A stretch of 64,000 nt of DNA from FEB-12 sp964503315 (GTDB taxonomy: Bacteria > Zixibacteria > MSB-5A5 > GN15 > FEB-12). The position numbers were made by a program, and so were the translations under genes. The stretch is taken from the NCBI GenBank assembly GCA_964503315.1, contig CAZCZL010000006.1, positions 1 to 64,000 of the forward strand, written 5' to 3'. Under the pieces are notes generated by a model. That model worked only from the letters and a program-made list of their open reading frames with translations. It was not told the origin of the DNA and searched no databases. Positions 33,613 to 42,331 of this stretch are shown piece after piece. Each line of letters starts with the position of its first letter. The stretch's first letter is position 1.

Positions 33613-36324
33613 ATGCGTTTGTATCGCGTCATCATGTCTGCCCTGTTGGCAGCATGTATTCTGTTCAGTGCGGAGCAGGCCTCAGCAGGCCGTCGGGTCT
33701 ACACCCCGACCGGACTGAAGAAGCCGATGGCCGAAAAACCGGCCCGTCCGGGTGGAGACGCAAAGGATGCTGAGAAGCCGTTCGCGGACCTGATCAAGGA
33801 CCGCAAGGTGGTCAGTGGCCTGTTCACATTCTACCTGGACACGCTCAACAATTCCATGTACATGTCGATCAAATCCGACCAGTTCGGGAAAATCTACATG
33901 TGCGGGACGACCATCTCCAAATCGGAGGGGGCGTTTTTTGACAACGGTTCGATGAGCGACACCTACCCGTTCTATTTTAAGCGGATCGGCAAGAAGGTGA
34001 TGCTGATGGAGAAGAATCTGCGTTTCCGCGCGGATACTACCTCTACCCTTCACAAGGCGGTGGAGTCGGGCATCTCGGATCACCTGATAGCGTCTTTTAA
34101 AGTCGAGTCCAAGCCGGACTCAGGTGGTGCGATCCTGATCGATCCGTCGAGCTGGTTCATTCGTGACGCCGAGAATATCAGCTATTTCCTCGGACAGATG
34201 GGTCAGACGGCGATAAGCTTCGACAAGGAGAACAGCTATTACGAGACGGTGAAGTCGTTCCCCCTTAATTCCGAGTTGGACATTCGCCTTCACTATCGCA
34301 CGAACAAGCCGCAATCCGCTCCTGCATTGCAGAACGGCATGAGCATGTTCCACACTTATCACTACTCCCTCTCCGCGTTGCCGGAGGGCGACTATGTGCC
34401 GCGTCTGGCGGATGACCGTGTGGGGCATTTTCTGACGCTATACCAGGATTACACGGAACTCGATACGGAGAACCCGTATGTGCGGTATATCAACCGCTGG
34501 AATCTGAAAAAGAAAGACCCGGCGGCCTCGGTCTCCGAACCGGTCGAGCCGATCGTCTATTGGATCGAGAATACGGTTCCGATGGAGTATCGCGAGGCGG
34601 TGAAAAAGGGTATCGAGTTCTGGCAGCCGGCGTTTGAGAAGGCCGGCTACAAGAATGCTATCATCGCCAAGCAGATGGAAGATACAGCAAGTTGGGATCC
34701 GGCGGACGTGCGGTACAGCACGGTGCGGTGGATCATGATCCCGGGCGGGACATACGCGGTCGGGCCGAGCCGGACCAACCCGTTCACCGGGCAGATCTAC
34801 GACGCGGATATCCGAGTCGGCGTGGATTTTATTCGCGCGATGTTCAATACGATGGAGAACTGGATCGCGCCAGTAACCTTTGACGGTCAGTTTGTCGACC
34901 AGAAGACGCCGGTTCAGGAAGCGCTGGAGAAAATGCGCGCGGATGATCCGCACTTCTGCGACTACGAAGCCCAGTCGTCGGAGCACGCGGCGTTTGGCCT
35001 GAATTACCTGCTGACGACCATGGGGGATTTCATCGACAAAGATTCTCTAACGCAGGAATATGTCAATCAATACATCACCGAGCTCGTGGCGCACGAAGTG
35101 GGTCACACGCTTGGATTCCGCCACAACTTCAAAGCGTCGACGATCTATACCCTTGATCAGTTAGCGGATGAGAAGTTCACAAAGGTGAATTCGACCGGCG
35201 GCACCGTGATGGACTATACACCGGCTAATATCGGCGGATTGGGACGTCCCCAGGGAGAGTTTTATGCCTCCGTTCCGGGACCGTATGACAATTGGGTGAT
35301 CGAGTATGCCTACACTGATTTTGGAGCCAAGACGCCGGAAGAGGAATTGATCCCGCTCGAGAAGATCGCCTCCCGGGCCACGAGCCTCGGAATCGTATAT
35401 GCGACCGACGAAGACGCCTTTGGCTCGAGCCCGCGGTCGATCGATCCGTTGACAAACCTCTTCGACCAGGGGAGCGATCCGCTGGCCTACGCGACGCACA
35501 AGATCAAATTGACCCGCGAACTCTGGACGAACGCGATCAAGAAGTTCGAAGTGCCGGGGAAACGGTATCAGAAGCTGTTGTCGGTGTTCCAATCCGGCTG
35601 GCGCTCATTCTATGAGTCCGCACAGTTGGCGCCGAAGTATGTCGGCGGGCTGTATCATTCCCGCAGCCATATCGGAGATCCGGAAGGGAAACTCCCTTTC
35701 CAGCCGGTTTCCGCGGCGGACCAGCGTCGAGCGATGAAGTTCCTCAACGACTATGTATTTTCGTCCGACGCGTACGACCTTCCAAACGACTTGTTGAACA
35801 AGTTGGCGCCGGAACGTCACCCCGACTTCGCATTCTCCGTGTACAGCGTTCCCCAAGTGGACTATCCGTTCCACCAGATGGTGCTGACGGTGCAGAAGAA
35901 CTCGATCGACAAGCTGTACAGCCCACTGACGGTGGGACGTCTGCTGAACAACCTCGAGCGGTACAAACCGGGCGAGGAAAAGTACACGATGTTCGACATG
36001 TTCACGGATTGCCGGAGAATGATCTGGACGGAGGCGGCAACACCGGCCACGACCAACAGCTTCCGCCGTCAACTTCAGTTGACGCATTTGCAGAAGCTGA
36101 TCGACATCTATTTGAGCAATCCGGCGCAGTATCCGGCGGATGCGCGGACACTGGCGGCGAACGATCTGGACGTCATTGAGACCTCGGCGAACCGTGCGGC
36201 TGGCGCAGGTGGAGTTGATGAGATGACTCGCGCTCACTTCAAAGAGGTGGTGCGGCAGATCAAGGCGGCTCGCTCGGCCCAGCGGACATTCCAGACCGGA
36301 ATGACCTTTGGTTTTGGCGGCTGA
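33613..36324 (+). CDS. Secreted zinc-dependent metalloprotease (DUF5117/DUF5118/DUF4953 family)
   Basis: This 903-residue exported protein of a large metalloprotease family is common in Bacteroidetes and related phyla. The start at 33613 follows AAGGAGAG and opens a signal peptide (MRLYRVIMSALLAACILFSAEQASA). The N-terminal part (about 50-330) contains the FYLDTLNNSMYMSI and FLGQMG regions of DUF5118/DUF5117. The catalytic site is HEVGHTLGFRH (zinc ligands H494, H498, H504; E495) with a later Met-turn in GTVMDYTP. The C-terminal third is the helical DUF4953-type region. No dockerin-like or sorting tail is present, so it differs from the other secreted peptidases here and may stay periplasmic. 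Substrates are unknown. Confidence 0.92.
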   Translation: MRLYRVIMSALLAACILFSAEQASAGRRVYTPTGLKKPMAEKPARPGGDAKDAEKPFADLIKDRKVVSGLFTFYLDTLNNSMYMSIKSDQFGKIYMCGTTISKSEGAFFDNGSMSDTYPFYFKRIGKKVMLMEKNLRFRADTTSTLHKAVESGISDHLIASFKVESKPDSGGAILIDPSSWFIRDAENISYFLGQMGQTAISFDKENSYYETVKSFPLNSELDIRLHYRTNKPQSAPALQNGMSMFHTYHYSLSALPEGDYVPRLADDRVGHFLTLYQDYTELDTENPYVRYINRWNLKKKDPAASVSEPVEPIVYWIENTVPMEYREAVKKGIEFWQPAFEKAGYKNAIIAKQMEDTASWDPADVRYSTVRWIMIPGGTYAVGPSRTNPFTGQIYDADIRVGVDFIRAMFNTMENWIAPVTFDGQFVDQKTPVQEALEKMRADDPHFCDYEAQSSEHAAFGLNYLLTTMGDFIDKDSLTQEYVNQYITELVAHEVGHTLGFRHNFKASTIYTLDQLADEKFTKVNSTGGTVMDYTPANIGGLGRPQGEFYASVPGPYDNWVIEYAYTDFGAKTPEEELIPLEKIASRATSLGIVYATDEDAFGSSPRSIDPLTNLFDQGSDPLAYATHKIKLTRELWTNAIKKFEVPGKRYQKLLSVFQSGWRSFYESAQLAPKYVGGLYHSRSHIGDPEGKLPFQPVSAADQRRAMKFLNDYVFSSDAYDLPNDLLNKLAPERHPDFAFSVYSVPQVDYPFHQMVLTVQKNSIDKLYSPLTVGRLLNNLERYKPGEEKYTMFDMFTDCRRMIWTEAATPATTNSFRRQLQLTHLQKLIDIYLSNPAQYPADARTLAANDLDVIETSANRAAGAGGVDEMTRAHFKEVVRQIKAARSAQRTFQTGMTFGFGG

Positions 36325-36356
36325 GACTTGCGCTGAATTTTTCCTGACGTATACTA

Positions 36357-36391
36357 AACGGACCGAACGATGATGTTCGGTCCGTTTTCTC
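36357..36391 (+). terminator. Intrinsic terminator
   Basis: A perfect 12-bp stem (36357-36368 with 36375-36386), a 6-base loop and a T-rich tail (TTTTCTCTT overlapping the stem end). It ends the metalloprotease gene just before the nitroreductase RBS. Confidence 0.88.
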
Positions 36392-36406
36392 TTGAAGGAT
36401 GAGGAC

Positions 36407-37183
36407 ATGAATGAATTGATCCAATTCTTGCGCAGCCATGCCTCGGTTCGGCAATACACCGAACAGACGATCACGGCGGAGGATGAGCGGTTGATCCTGA
36501 CGACGGCGCAGCAGTCGCCGACCTCGTCGAATCTCCAGGCGTATTCGATTATAGCGATACGAGATCAGGGGACCAAAACGCGAATAGCGGAGTTGGCGGG
36601 GAATCAGCAACATGTTATCGATTGCCCTCTCTTCCTTGTTTTCTGCGCCGACCTGTTTCGGCTGAGGAAGATATCGGAGCGGGTCGGCTATCCGTGTAAT
36701 AGCTCGTATGCTGAGATATTCATTGTCGCGACCGTGGATACCGCCCTGGTCGCCGAACGGGCGCTGATGGCGGCCCAGGCGCTGGGGATGGGCGGTGTTA
36801 TGGTCGGGGCGATACGGAATCATATACAAGAGATATCGGAGATGCTGGAGCTTCCAGAACTGGTGTATCCGGTGATGGGAATGTCACTCGGGTATCCAAA
36901 GAGCCAGCCAAAGGTAAAGCCGCGGATGTCCGTCACGGCAATAACACATGCCGAAAAGTACGATCGCGACCATGTGTACGACGGCATTGACGAATACGAT
37001 CGGCGACTACAGGAGTTCGGGCATCTGCAAGGGCGCGAAGTTCAACCGGAAAAGTACCCGAATTTTACCGGGCCATATACATGGTCAGAGCATACCGCAA
37101 GGAGAATGGCGAACGATTCGCCGACCTCACTCCGCCCGCACATGCTGAGCTATCTGCAGGCACGAGGGTTCTTATTGAAGTGA
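36407..37183 (+). CDS. Nitroreductase family protein (NfsA/FRP-like)
   Basis: This is a cytoplasmic FMN-dependent reductase of about 258 residues. The start at 36407 has GGATGAGG just upstream. Seen: the FMN-phosphate motif SHASVRQYTEQTI (Arg in SVR), QQSPTSSNLQAYSII, the GMGGVMVGAIRN segment and the C-terminal NfsA-type stretch MGMSLGYP...KPRMSVTAITH. E. coli NfsA and Vibrio Frp are the closest functional models; they reduce nitroaromatics, quinones or flavin with NADPH. Its own promoter is not clear, since the region upstream is the previous terminator. The stop codon abuts that of the convergent LOG-family gene, the two forming TGATCA at 37181-37186. Confidence 0.9.
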   Translation: MNELIQFLRSHASVRQYTEQTITAEDERLILTTAQQSPTSSNLQAYSIIAIRDQGTKTRIAELAGNQQHVIDCPLFLVFCADLFRLRKISERVGYPCNSSYAEIFIVATVDTALVAERALMAAQALGMGGVMVGAIRNHIQEISEMLELPELVYPVMGMSLGYPKSQPKVKPRMSVTAITHAEKYDRDHVYDGIDEYDRRLQEFGHLQGREVQPEKYPNFTGPYTWSEHTARRMANDSPTSLRPHMLSYLQARGFLLK

Positions 37184-38161
37184 TCAGCGCTTGCGGGCGC
37201 GTGAGACCGGCTTGATGCCATTGGTCAGACGCGTGGAGAGAATATCGGGCTCAAGTTCTCCCCCGCCGCTGGTACCGTTGTTCCGTCCATTGGCGGAAGC
37301 GCGGAAATAGTACTTGATGTAGTCCCAGGCATCGCGCGCACGGTCGGCGTAGACGAAGAGCTTGAGATCATCGGCGTCGATGGTCCCTTCCGAGACGAGA
37401 TAATCCCAATCAATCAGACGTTTCCAGTATTCGCTGCCGAACAAAACGATAGGGAGCGACTGGACTTTGCGAGTTTGGACTAGAGTAAGCGCCTCGAAGA
37501 CCTCATCGAGCGTACCGAATCCGCCAGGGAACGCGACAAGAGCTTTCGCGCGGAGCAGGAAGTGCATTTTGCGCAAAGCGAAATAGTGGAACTGGAGACA
37601 GAGTTCAGGCGTGATGTACGGATTGGGCTCTTGCTCCATCCTGAGGGTGATATTGAGGCCGATAGACTTGGCGTTGACATCGAAGGCACCACGATTGGCG
37701 GCTTCCATGATACCAGGACCGCCGCCGGTAACGATGACGTAATCCTGTTTCCCCTTCTTCTTCTGAGTATCCTCGGCGACTAGGCGGGCGAATTCGCGGG
37801 CTTCGTCATAGTAGCGAGACTTGGCCAGAACGCGTTTGGCGATGGTCAGTTCGTTTTTCAGCGCTACTGATTTCGGTTTGGCTTTAAGCCGATCCTCGAT
37901 CTCGGCAACGCGTCGAAGCGCCTCGGGACGCTCCACAATGCGAGTCGCGCCGAAGACGACAATCGTTGAGTTGATGTGATGTTGCCGAAAGGTCATTTCC
38001 GGCTTGAGCAATTCAAGCTGAAGGCGGACCGGGCGAAGTTCCTCCTGATTGAGGAAATCGATATCTTTGTAAGCTATGCGATAGGCGGCCGCTTCTTTAA
38101 GACGGTTGGCCATTTTGATCTTGTCGATCAAGGTAGTCTCTTTAGTAGTCTTCCTGGACAC
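37184..38161 (-). CDS. LOG-family protein (TIGR00730-like Rossmann fold)
   Basis: This 325-residue cytoplasmic protein has the signature motifs of the LOG/'lysine decarboxylase-like' family: VTGGGPGIMEAANRGA (nucleotide binding) and FPGGFGTLDEVFEALT (PGGxGTxxE). Proven members are cytokinin riboside 5'-monophosphate phosphoribohydrolases, which release a base from a nucleotide; PpnN-type members cleave ordinary nucleotides. This one has about 110 extra N-terminal residues (helical, charged, with RLKAKPKSVALKNEL), longer than the minimal 180-200-residue enzymes and nearer the long form. Cytokinin production should not be assumed. It lies 47 bases after the 6-phosphofructokinase gene on the same strand, so co-transcription is likely. 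Confidence 0.85.
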   Translation of the reverse strand: MSRKTTKETTLIDKIKMANRLKEAAAYRIAYKDIDFLNQEELRPVRLQLELLKPEMTFRQHHINSTIVVFGATRIVERPEALRRVAEIEDRLKAKPKSVALKNELTIAKRVLAKSRYYDEAREFARLVAEDTQKKKGKQDYVIVTGGGPGIMEAANRGAFDVNAKSIGLNITLRMEQEPNPYITPELCLQFHYFALRKMHFLLRAKALVAFPGGFGTLDEVFEALTLVQTRKVQSLPIVLFGSEYWKRLIDWDYLVSEGTIDADDLKLFVYADRARDAWDYIKYYFRASANGRNNGTSGGGELEPDILSTRLTNGIKPVSRARKR

Positions 38162-38199
38162 GTTACATCCTGTTCGTTAGCCGGACATACGGCTCGATA

Positions 38200-38220
38200 G
38201 TGCACCAGTTATTGGTGCAC
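38200..38220. repeat. Inverted repeat around the pfk stop codon
   Basis: GTGCACCA (38200-38207) and TGGTGCAC (38213-38220) form a perfect 8-bp stem with a 5-base loop; the TAA stop of the 6-phosphofructokinase gene (38209-38211 on the minus strand) sits in the loop. No T-run follows, so it is not a normal terminator. It may modulate stability between the pfk and LOG parts of the transcript. Confidence 0.5.
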
Positions 38221-39348
38221 CATCGCCAAGTACTCTTCAAGCGGGACATCGTGCGGAGTGCCAAGGCAGATGCCGATGGACTGCGCGGTTTTGACCCACG
38301 GGTGATCGGGGGTGACCCGGCGGTACCGTCCGGCGACCTCTGTGATCGGTACGGAGGAAATCTCATTATTCTTCAGGGAGACCATACGTCCCCATCCACC
38401 CTTTACGGCGAGATGTACAGCTTCGACTCCAAAGCGTGTAGCGAGCAGGCGGTCATAGGCAGATGGTGCGCCGCCTCTGAGCAGATGGCCAAGAATGGTG
38501 ACGCGGCATTCAAGCTGGAGGAGCGCTTCTATCTGCGCGGCGATACGGTGACCGACTCCACCGAGGCGAATGGCATCGGGAGAGTTTTTCACCGTGCGAC
38601 TGACAGTCATGCCACCGCCGGCCGGCTTGGCACCTTCGCCAACGACGATGATGGAAAAGTTCTTCCCCTGTGATTTGCGGAGCTTGATCTGCTCAACGAT
38701 CGGGTCGAGGTCATACGGAAATTCGGGAAGCAGAATGATATCGCCACCACCGGCGAGGCCGGAACCGAGGGCGATCCATCCTGCATAGCGACCCATCACT
38801 TCGACGATCATCACCCGATGATGCGACTGGGCGGTGGTATGAATCTTGTCGATAGCCTCCACCGCGGTTTGCAGAGCGGAATCAAAGCCGAAAGTCTGGT
38901 CGGTGCCGAGCAGGTCGTTGTCGATGGTTTTGGGAACGCCGATTATCTTGAGCCCCTTTTCGGCGAGTTGCGAAGAGGCGGCCATGGTACCATCACCACC
39001 AATGGCGATGAGGCCATCAAGACCAAGCGACTCGAAATTGAGAACGGTTTCGGTGGACCGGTCGAGATAAACATAGTCATCCCCCTGGAGCACCGGGAAG
39101 CGGAAAGGATCGGCCCGGTTGGAGGAGCCAAGGATTGTCCCGCCCTGGGAGAGGAGTCCGGGGACATCCTTCAGGTCGAGGATCTTAAAGCGGTTCTGGA
39201 CGAGGCCTTCGTAGCCATCGAGAAAGCCGACTACTTCCATACCGTATTCGTTTTCGGCGGTTTTGACGACCGCGCGAATGACTGCATTGAGTCCCGGGCA
39301 GTCTCCACCGCCCGTCAGCACCCCTAATCTCTTGCGTGTTTTGCCCAT
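38209..39348 (-). CDS. pfkA: 6-phosphofructokinase (group III type)
   Basis: This cytoplasmic glycolytic enzyme phosphorylates fructose 6-phosphate to the 1,6-bisphosphate. Seen: LTGGGDCPGLNAVIRA, IAIGGDGTMAA, GVPKTIDNDLLGTD, VEVMGRYAGWIAL and the late GHLLRGGAPSAYDR. The donor-determining sites are Gly in GGDGT (position 104 in E. coli numbering) and Lys in PKTIDND (position 124). Asp at 104 would mean pyrophosphate; Gly104 with Lys124 is the combination of ATP-using group III enzymes such as actinobacterial PfkA. I therefore expect an ATP enzyme, by inference. The 379 residues fit group III rather than the 320-residue E. coli form. It is divergent from glycogen phosphorylase, with which it shares the glucose-phosphate pathway. 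Confidence 0.92.
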   Translation of the reverse strand: MGKTRKRLGVLTGGGDCPGLNAVIRAVVKTAENEYGMEVVGFLDGYEGLVQNRFKILDLKDVPGLLSQGGTILGSSNRADPFRFPVLQGDDYVYLDRSTETVLNFESLGLDGLIAIGGDGTMAASSQLAEKGLKIIGVPKTIDNDLLGTDQTFGFDSALQTAVEAIDKIHTTAQSHHRVMIVEVMGRYAGWIALGSGLAGGGDIILLPEFPYDLDPIVEQIKLRKSQGKNFSIIVVGEGAKPAGGGMTVSRTVKNSPDAIRLGGVGHRIAAQIEALLQLECRVTILGHLLRGGAPSAYDRLLATRFGVEAVHLAVKGGWGRMVSLKNNEISSVPITEVAGRYRRVTPDHPWVKTAQSIGICLGTPHDVPLEEYLAMVHQ

Positions 39349-39508
39349 AGTCCCTAGTGTACACTTTTAGGCGGCCAAATGGAAATAATATATTGGCAGC
39401 CGACGTTAAGCTATTTATCTATGAATCGGCATGTCGGAAAACGACTTGAGCGCCCAAACCGAGGTTAATTGCCGTAACTTGCGCTCAATTGCGGATTTCC
39501 AGGTTAAC

Positions 39509-39537
39509 TTGCGCCCGTTCTGTTCGATACATATACA
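39509..39537 (+). promoter_or_regulatory. Promoter for the glycogen phosphorylase gene
   Basis: TTGCGC (39509-39514), a 17-base spacer and TATACA (39532-39537). The intergenic region (39349-39584) also carries three similar ACTTGCGC/AATTGCGG/ACTTGCGC words near 39477-39514, perhaps an operator; no regulator can be named. Confidence 0.5.
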
Positions 39538-39584
39538 GTCGACGAATTGCGGCACAAGAGATTGGACCAGCACAAGGATAGGCC

Positions 39585-42152
39585 ATGCGCGTTAAACAAG
39601 TTCTCGTACTCCCTTCTGTCCCCGAAAAGCTGAAACCGCTTCAGGAGATGGCCAACAATATGTGGTTCTCCTGGAATTTCGAGGTAGTCAAGTTGTTCAT
39701 CCGACTTGACCCCGAGATGTGGGAGGCCTGCTATCAGAATCCTGTAGAGATGTTGTCGCGTCTTCCGCAAGAGGCGATGGCTCGTGCCGCGCAGGATGAG
39801 GCATTCCTGGTGTCGTTAGACAGAGTCTATCAGAAATATCTCGACTATCACAGCCGCCGGAAGTGGTTCCACTACAAGTATCCGGACATGGAAGATCAGA
39901 AGATCGCCTACTTCTCGCTGGAGTTTGGGCTGGATACAGGGCTTCCCGTCTACAGTGGCGGTTTGGGAGTCTTGGCGGGAGATACCCTGAAATCAGCCTC
40001 GGATCTGGGACTCCCGTTGGTAGGGGTAGGGCTGCTATATCGCTATGGGTATTTCCGGCAGATCCTCTCCCCTGACGGCTGGCAGCAGGAACGATACGAA
40101 GAAAACGACTGGTACCATATGCCGGTGCAGTTGGTGAAGAACGGCCATGATGAGCCATTGCGCGTGACGGTCGAACTGGATGGAATGCCGGTCCAGTGCC
40201 AGATATGGAAAGTGACGGTCGGACATATTCCGCTTTATCTGCTGGATACGAATATACCGGAAAACTCCAGCAAAGCGCGCGAGATAACATCGGTGCTCTA
40301 CGGCGGCGACAAAGATATGCGCATCCGCCAGGAGATAATTCTGGGGATAGGCGGGGTGCGGGCGTTGAAGGCGCTGGGAATACATCCCGGGGTCTATCAT
40401 ATGAACGAAGGACATAGCTGGTTCCTCGCGCTGGAACGTCTGCGCATCCTGATGGCGGATGAAGGGCTGACGTTCAATGAGGCATCGCAGTATGTTTGGG
40501 CGACGAGTGTCTTCACCACCCATACGCCAGTGCCGGCCGGGAATGAGCGATTCGACCCCGTGCTGGTGCATCGATACTTGGGGGATTTCATCAAGCAATT
40601 GGGGATAAGCTGGAAAGATTTTGTGTCGATCGGTCGGGTCAATCCGATGGACGAAAATGAGACCTTCTGCATGACCGTGGCGGCGCTGAAGTACTCGTCG
40701 CACAACAACGGCGTGTCACAGTTGCACAAGCTGGTGTCGCGCGAGATGTGGCACAACATCTGGCCAGGGTTACCGAAGGAAGAGATTCCGATTACCGGTA
40801 TCACCAACGGCGTGCATCTGTCGTCATGGATCTCCCATGAGATGAATGAGCTGTACGAGTCGTATCTTGGGCCGCATTACACGGAACGTCCGGGGTCACC
40901 GGAGATTTGGGATAAGGTCAGCAAGATTCCGGACATCGAGCTCTGGCGGATTCATAACAAGCGGCGGGAGCGGTTGATTTTCTTCGCGAGAAAGCGCCTC
41001 TCGCAGCAGTTGGGTCGTCGCAACTCAACGCAGTACGAGATTCAGCGCGTTGAGCAGATCCTGGATACGCAGGTGCTGACCATCGGGTTTGCGCGGCGGT
41101 TCTCGACTTACAAACGTGGGTACTTGATCTTCAGCGACCCCGATCGACTGGATAGAATCGTCAACAACCCGAAAGCACCGGTGCAGATCATTCTCGCAGG
41201 GAAAGCACACCCTCTCGACAATCCAGGGAAAGAGGTTATCAAAAAGCTGATCGGCTTTGTCAATCAGGATCGGTTCCGCAATAGAGTGATATTCCTTGAG
41301 GATTATGATATCAATGTCGCGCGGTATCTGGTGCAGGGATCGGATATCTGGCTGAATAATCCGCGTCGCCCGGAGGAAGCCTCGGGGACATCGGGAATGA
41401 AGGCAGCGATCAATGGCGCGCTGAACTTCTCGGTGCTCGATGGCTGGTGGGACGAGGGATATAATGAGATGACCGGGTTCAAGATCGGTAACGGCGAGGA
41501 GTATGATAACTCTGAGATAGGTGACCGTCTGGAAGCGGAATCATTGTACAACACGCTGGAGCGTGAGATCGTGCCGCTCTTCTATGAGCGGGAGAATCGG
41601 GACTATCCGGAAGAATGGGTTGAGAAGATGAAAGGCTCGGTCTCGATGGCGGGGCGGGTATTCTCGGCCGCGCGGATGACCATGGAGTACACTGATAATT
41701 TCTACATCCCCACTCTGCGCAAAAATGAAGAATTGGCGGCGAACAACTATGCCGAAGCGCGCAAGCTGACCTCATGGCTGGAGCGGGTACAAGGAAGCTG
41801 GGATAAGATCCAGATACGGGAGATCGAAATCCCGGAACTTGGACAGACGGTCTCGATCGGACAGCGGATACCAGTGAAGCTGCATGTTTATCTGGATGGG
41901 ATCCGTCCACAGGATGTCCGGGTCGAGGTCGTGGCAGGACGATTGACTTCGCAGGAGCAGTTGGTGACATTTGCTCCGGTTGAGGCGCGCATTAATGGCC
42001 AGGCCGCAAATCCGCCCGCGGACAATGTATTTGAGTACAACGGTGAGGTGGTTTGTCGGGAATCTGGACGGTTGGGGATCACGGCGCGAGTAGTGCCGAG
42101 GAATGAGTATTTGACCGATTCGCCGAAGCCGAAGATGATAAGTTGGTGGTGA
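39585..42152 (+). CDS. glgP: Alpha-glucan (glycogen/starch) phosphorylase
   Basis: This is a GT35-family enzyme of 855 residues that removes glucose 1-phosphate from the non-reducing ends of glycogen or maltodextrin, using pyridoxal phosphate. Seen: an N-terminal DUF3417-type domain (MANNMWFSWN), YFSLEFGLDTGLPVYSGGLG, the GVYHMNEGHSWF active-site region, GFARRFSTYKRG, and the PLP lysine K606 in SGTSGMKAAING. It belongs to the short alpha-glucan phosphorylase type found in many bacteria and archaea, not the E. coli MalP/GlgP type. The C-terminus (about 730-855) is an added beta-rich domain. RBS AAGGATAGG is upstream. The neighbouring pfk gene suggests feeding of stored glucan into glycolysis. 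Confidence 0.94.
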   Translation: MRVKQVLVLPSVPEKLKPLQEMANNMWFSWNFEVVKLFIRLDPEMWEACYQNPVEMLSRLPQEAMARAAQDEAFLVSLDRVYQKYLDYHSRRKWFHYKYPDMEDQKIAYFSLEFGLDTGLPVYSGGLGVLAGDTLKSASDLGLPLVGVGLLYRYGYFRQILSPDGWQQERYEENDWYHMPVQLVKNGHDEPLRVTVELDGMPVQCQIWKVTVGHIPLYLLDTNIPENSSKAREITSVLYGGDKDMRIRQEIILGIGGVRALKALGIHPGVYHMNEGHSWFLALERLRILMADEGLTFNEASQYVWATSVFTTHTPVPAGNERFDPVLVHRYLGDFIKQLGISWKDFVSIGRVNPMDENETFCMTVAALKYSSHNNGVSQLHKLVSREMWHNIWPGLPKEEIPITGITNGVHLSSWISHEMNELYESYLGPHYTERPGSPEIWDKVSKIPDIELWRIHNKRRERLIFFARKRLSQQLGRRNSTQYEIQRVEQILDTQVLTIGFARRFSTYKRGYLIFSDPDRLDRIVNNPKAPVQIILAGKAHPLDNPGKEVIKKLIGFVNQDRFRNRVIFLEDYDINVARYLVQGSDIWLNNPRRPEEASGTSGMKAAINGALNFSVLDGWWDEGYNEMTGFKIGNGEEYDNSEIGDRLEAESLYNTLEREIVPLFYERENRDYPEEWVEKMKGSVSMAGRVFSAARMTMEYTDNFYIPTLRKNEELAANNYAEARKLTSWLERVQGSWDKIQIREIEIPELGQTVSIGQRIPVKLHVYLDGIRPQDVRVEVVAGRLTSQEQLVTFAPVEARINGQAANPPADNVFEYNGEVVCRESGRLGITARVVPRNEYLTDSPKPKMISWW

Positions 42153-42181
42153 GGCGATTGAGAGCACTGCCGAAAGGCGAA

Positions 42182-42217
42182 CGGGCCGGTCATTCGACCG
42201 GCCCGATTTTGTTTTGG
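42182..42217 (+). terminator. Intrinsic terminator of glgP
   Basis: A perfect 10-bp stem (42182-42191 with 42196-42205) closed by a 4-base loop, followed by ATTTTGTTTTG. Confidence 0.87.
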
Positions 42218-42221
42218 CAAA

Positions 42222-42258
42222 ATGAACCGGCCCGCCCGGCAAGTTGCCGAGCGGGCGG
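42222..42258 (-). terminator. Probable terminator for the vWA gene
   Basis: CCGCCC (42232-42237) pairs with GGGCGG (42253-42258), and GGCA (42238-42241) with TGCC (42245-42248), leaving a small bulge. On the minus strand it is followed by GGTTCATTTTG. It sits face to face with the glgP terminator. Confidence 0.5.
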
Positions 42259-42331
42259 TTGACTGGAGGGATGGCAAGGAGGATTCAGGTCAATCGGTCC
42301 TACAACCGACTGACTCGTTATCATCTAGTCC

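Noticed and set aside
35605..36474. 289-codon minus-strand frame inside the large metalloprotease gene
   Set aside because: It is antisense to a well-supported metalloprotease and crosses a terminator; no motif or RBS.
37184..38161. Naming the LOG-family gene a lysine decarboxylase
   Set aside because: The family was misnamed historically; the PGGxGTxxE motif marks phosphoribohydrolases, and there is no PLP-dependent decarboxylase feature.
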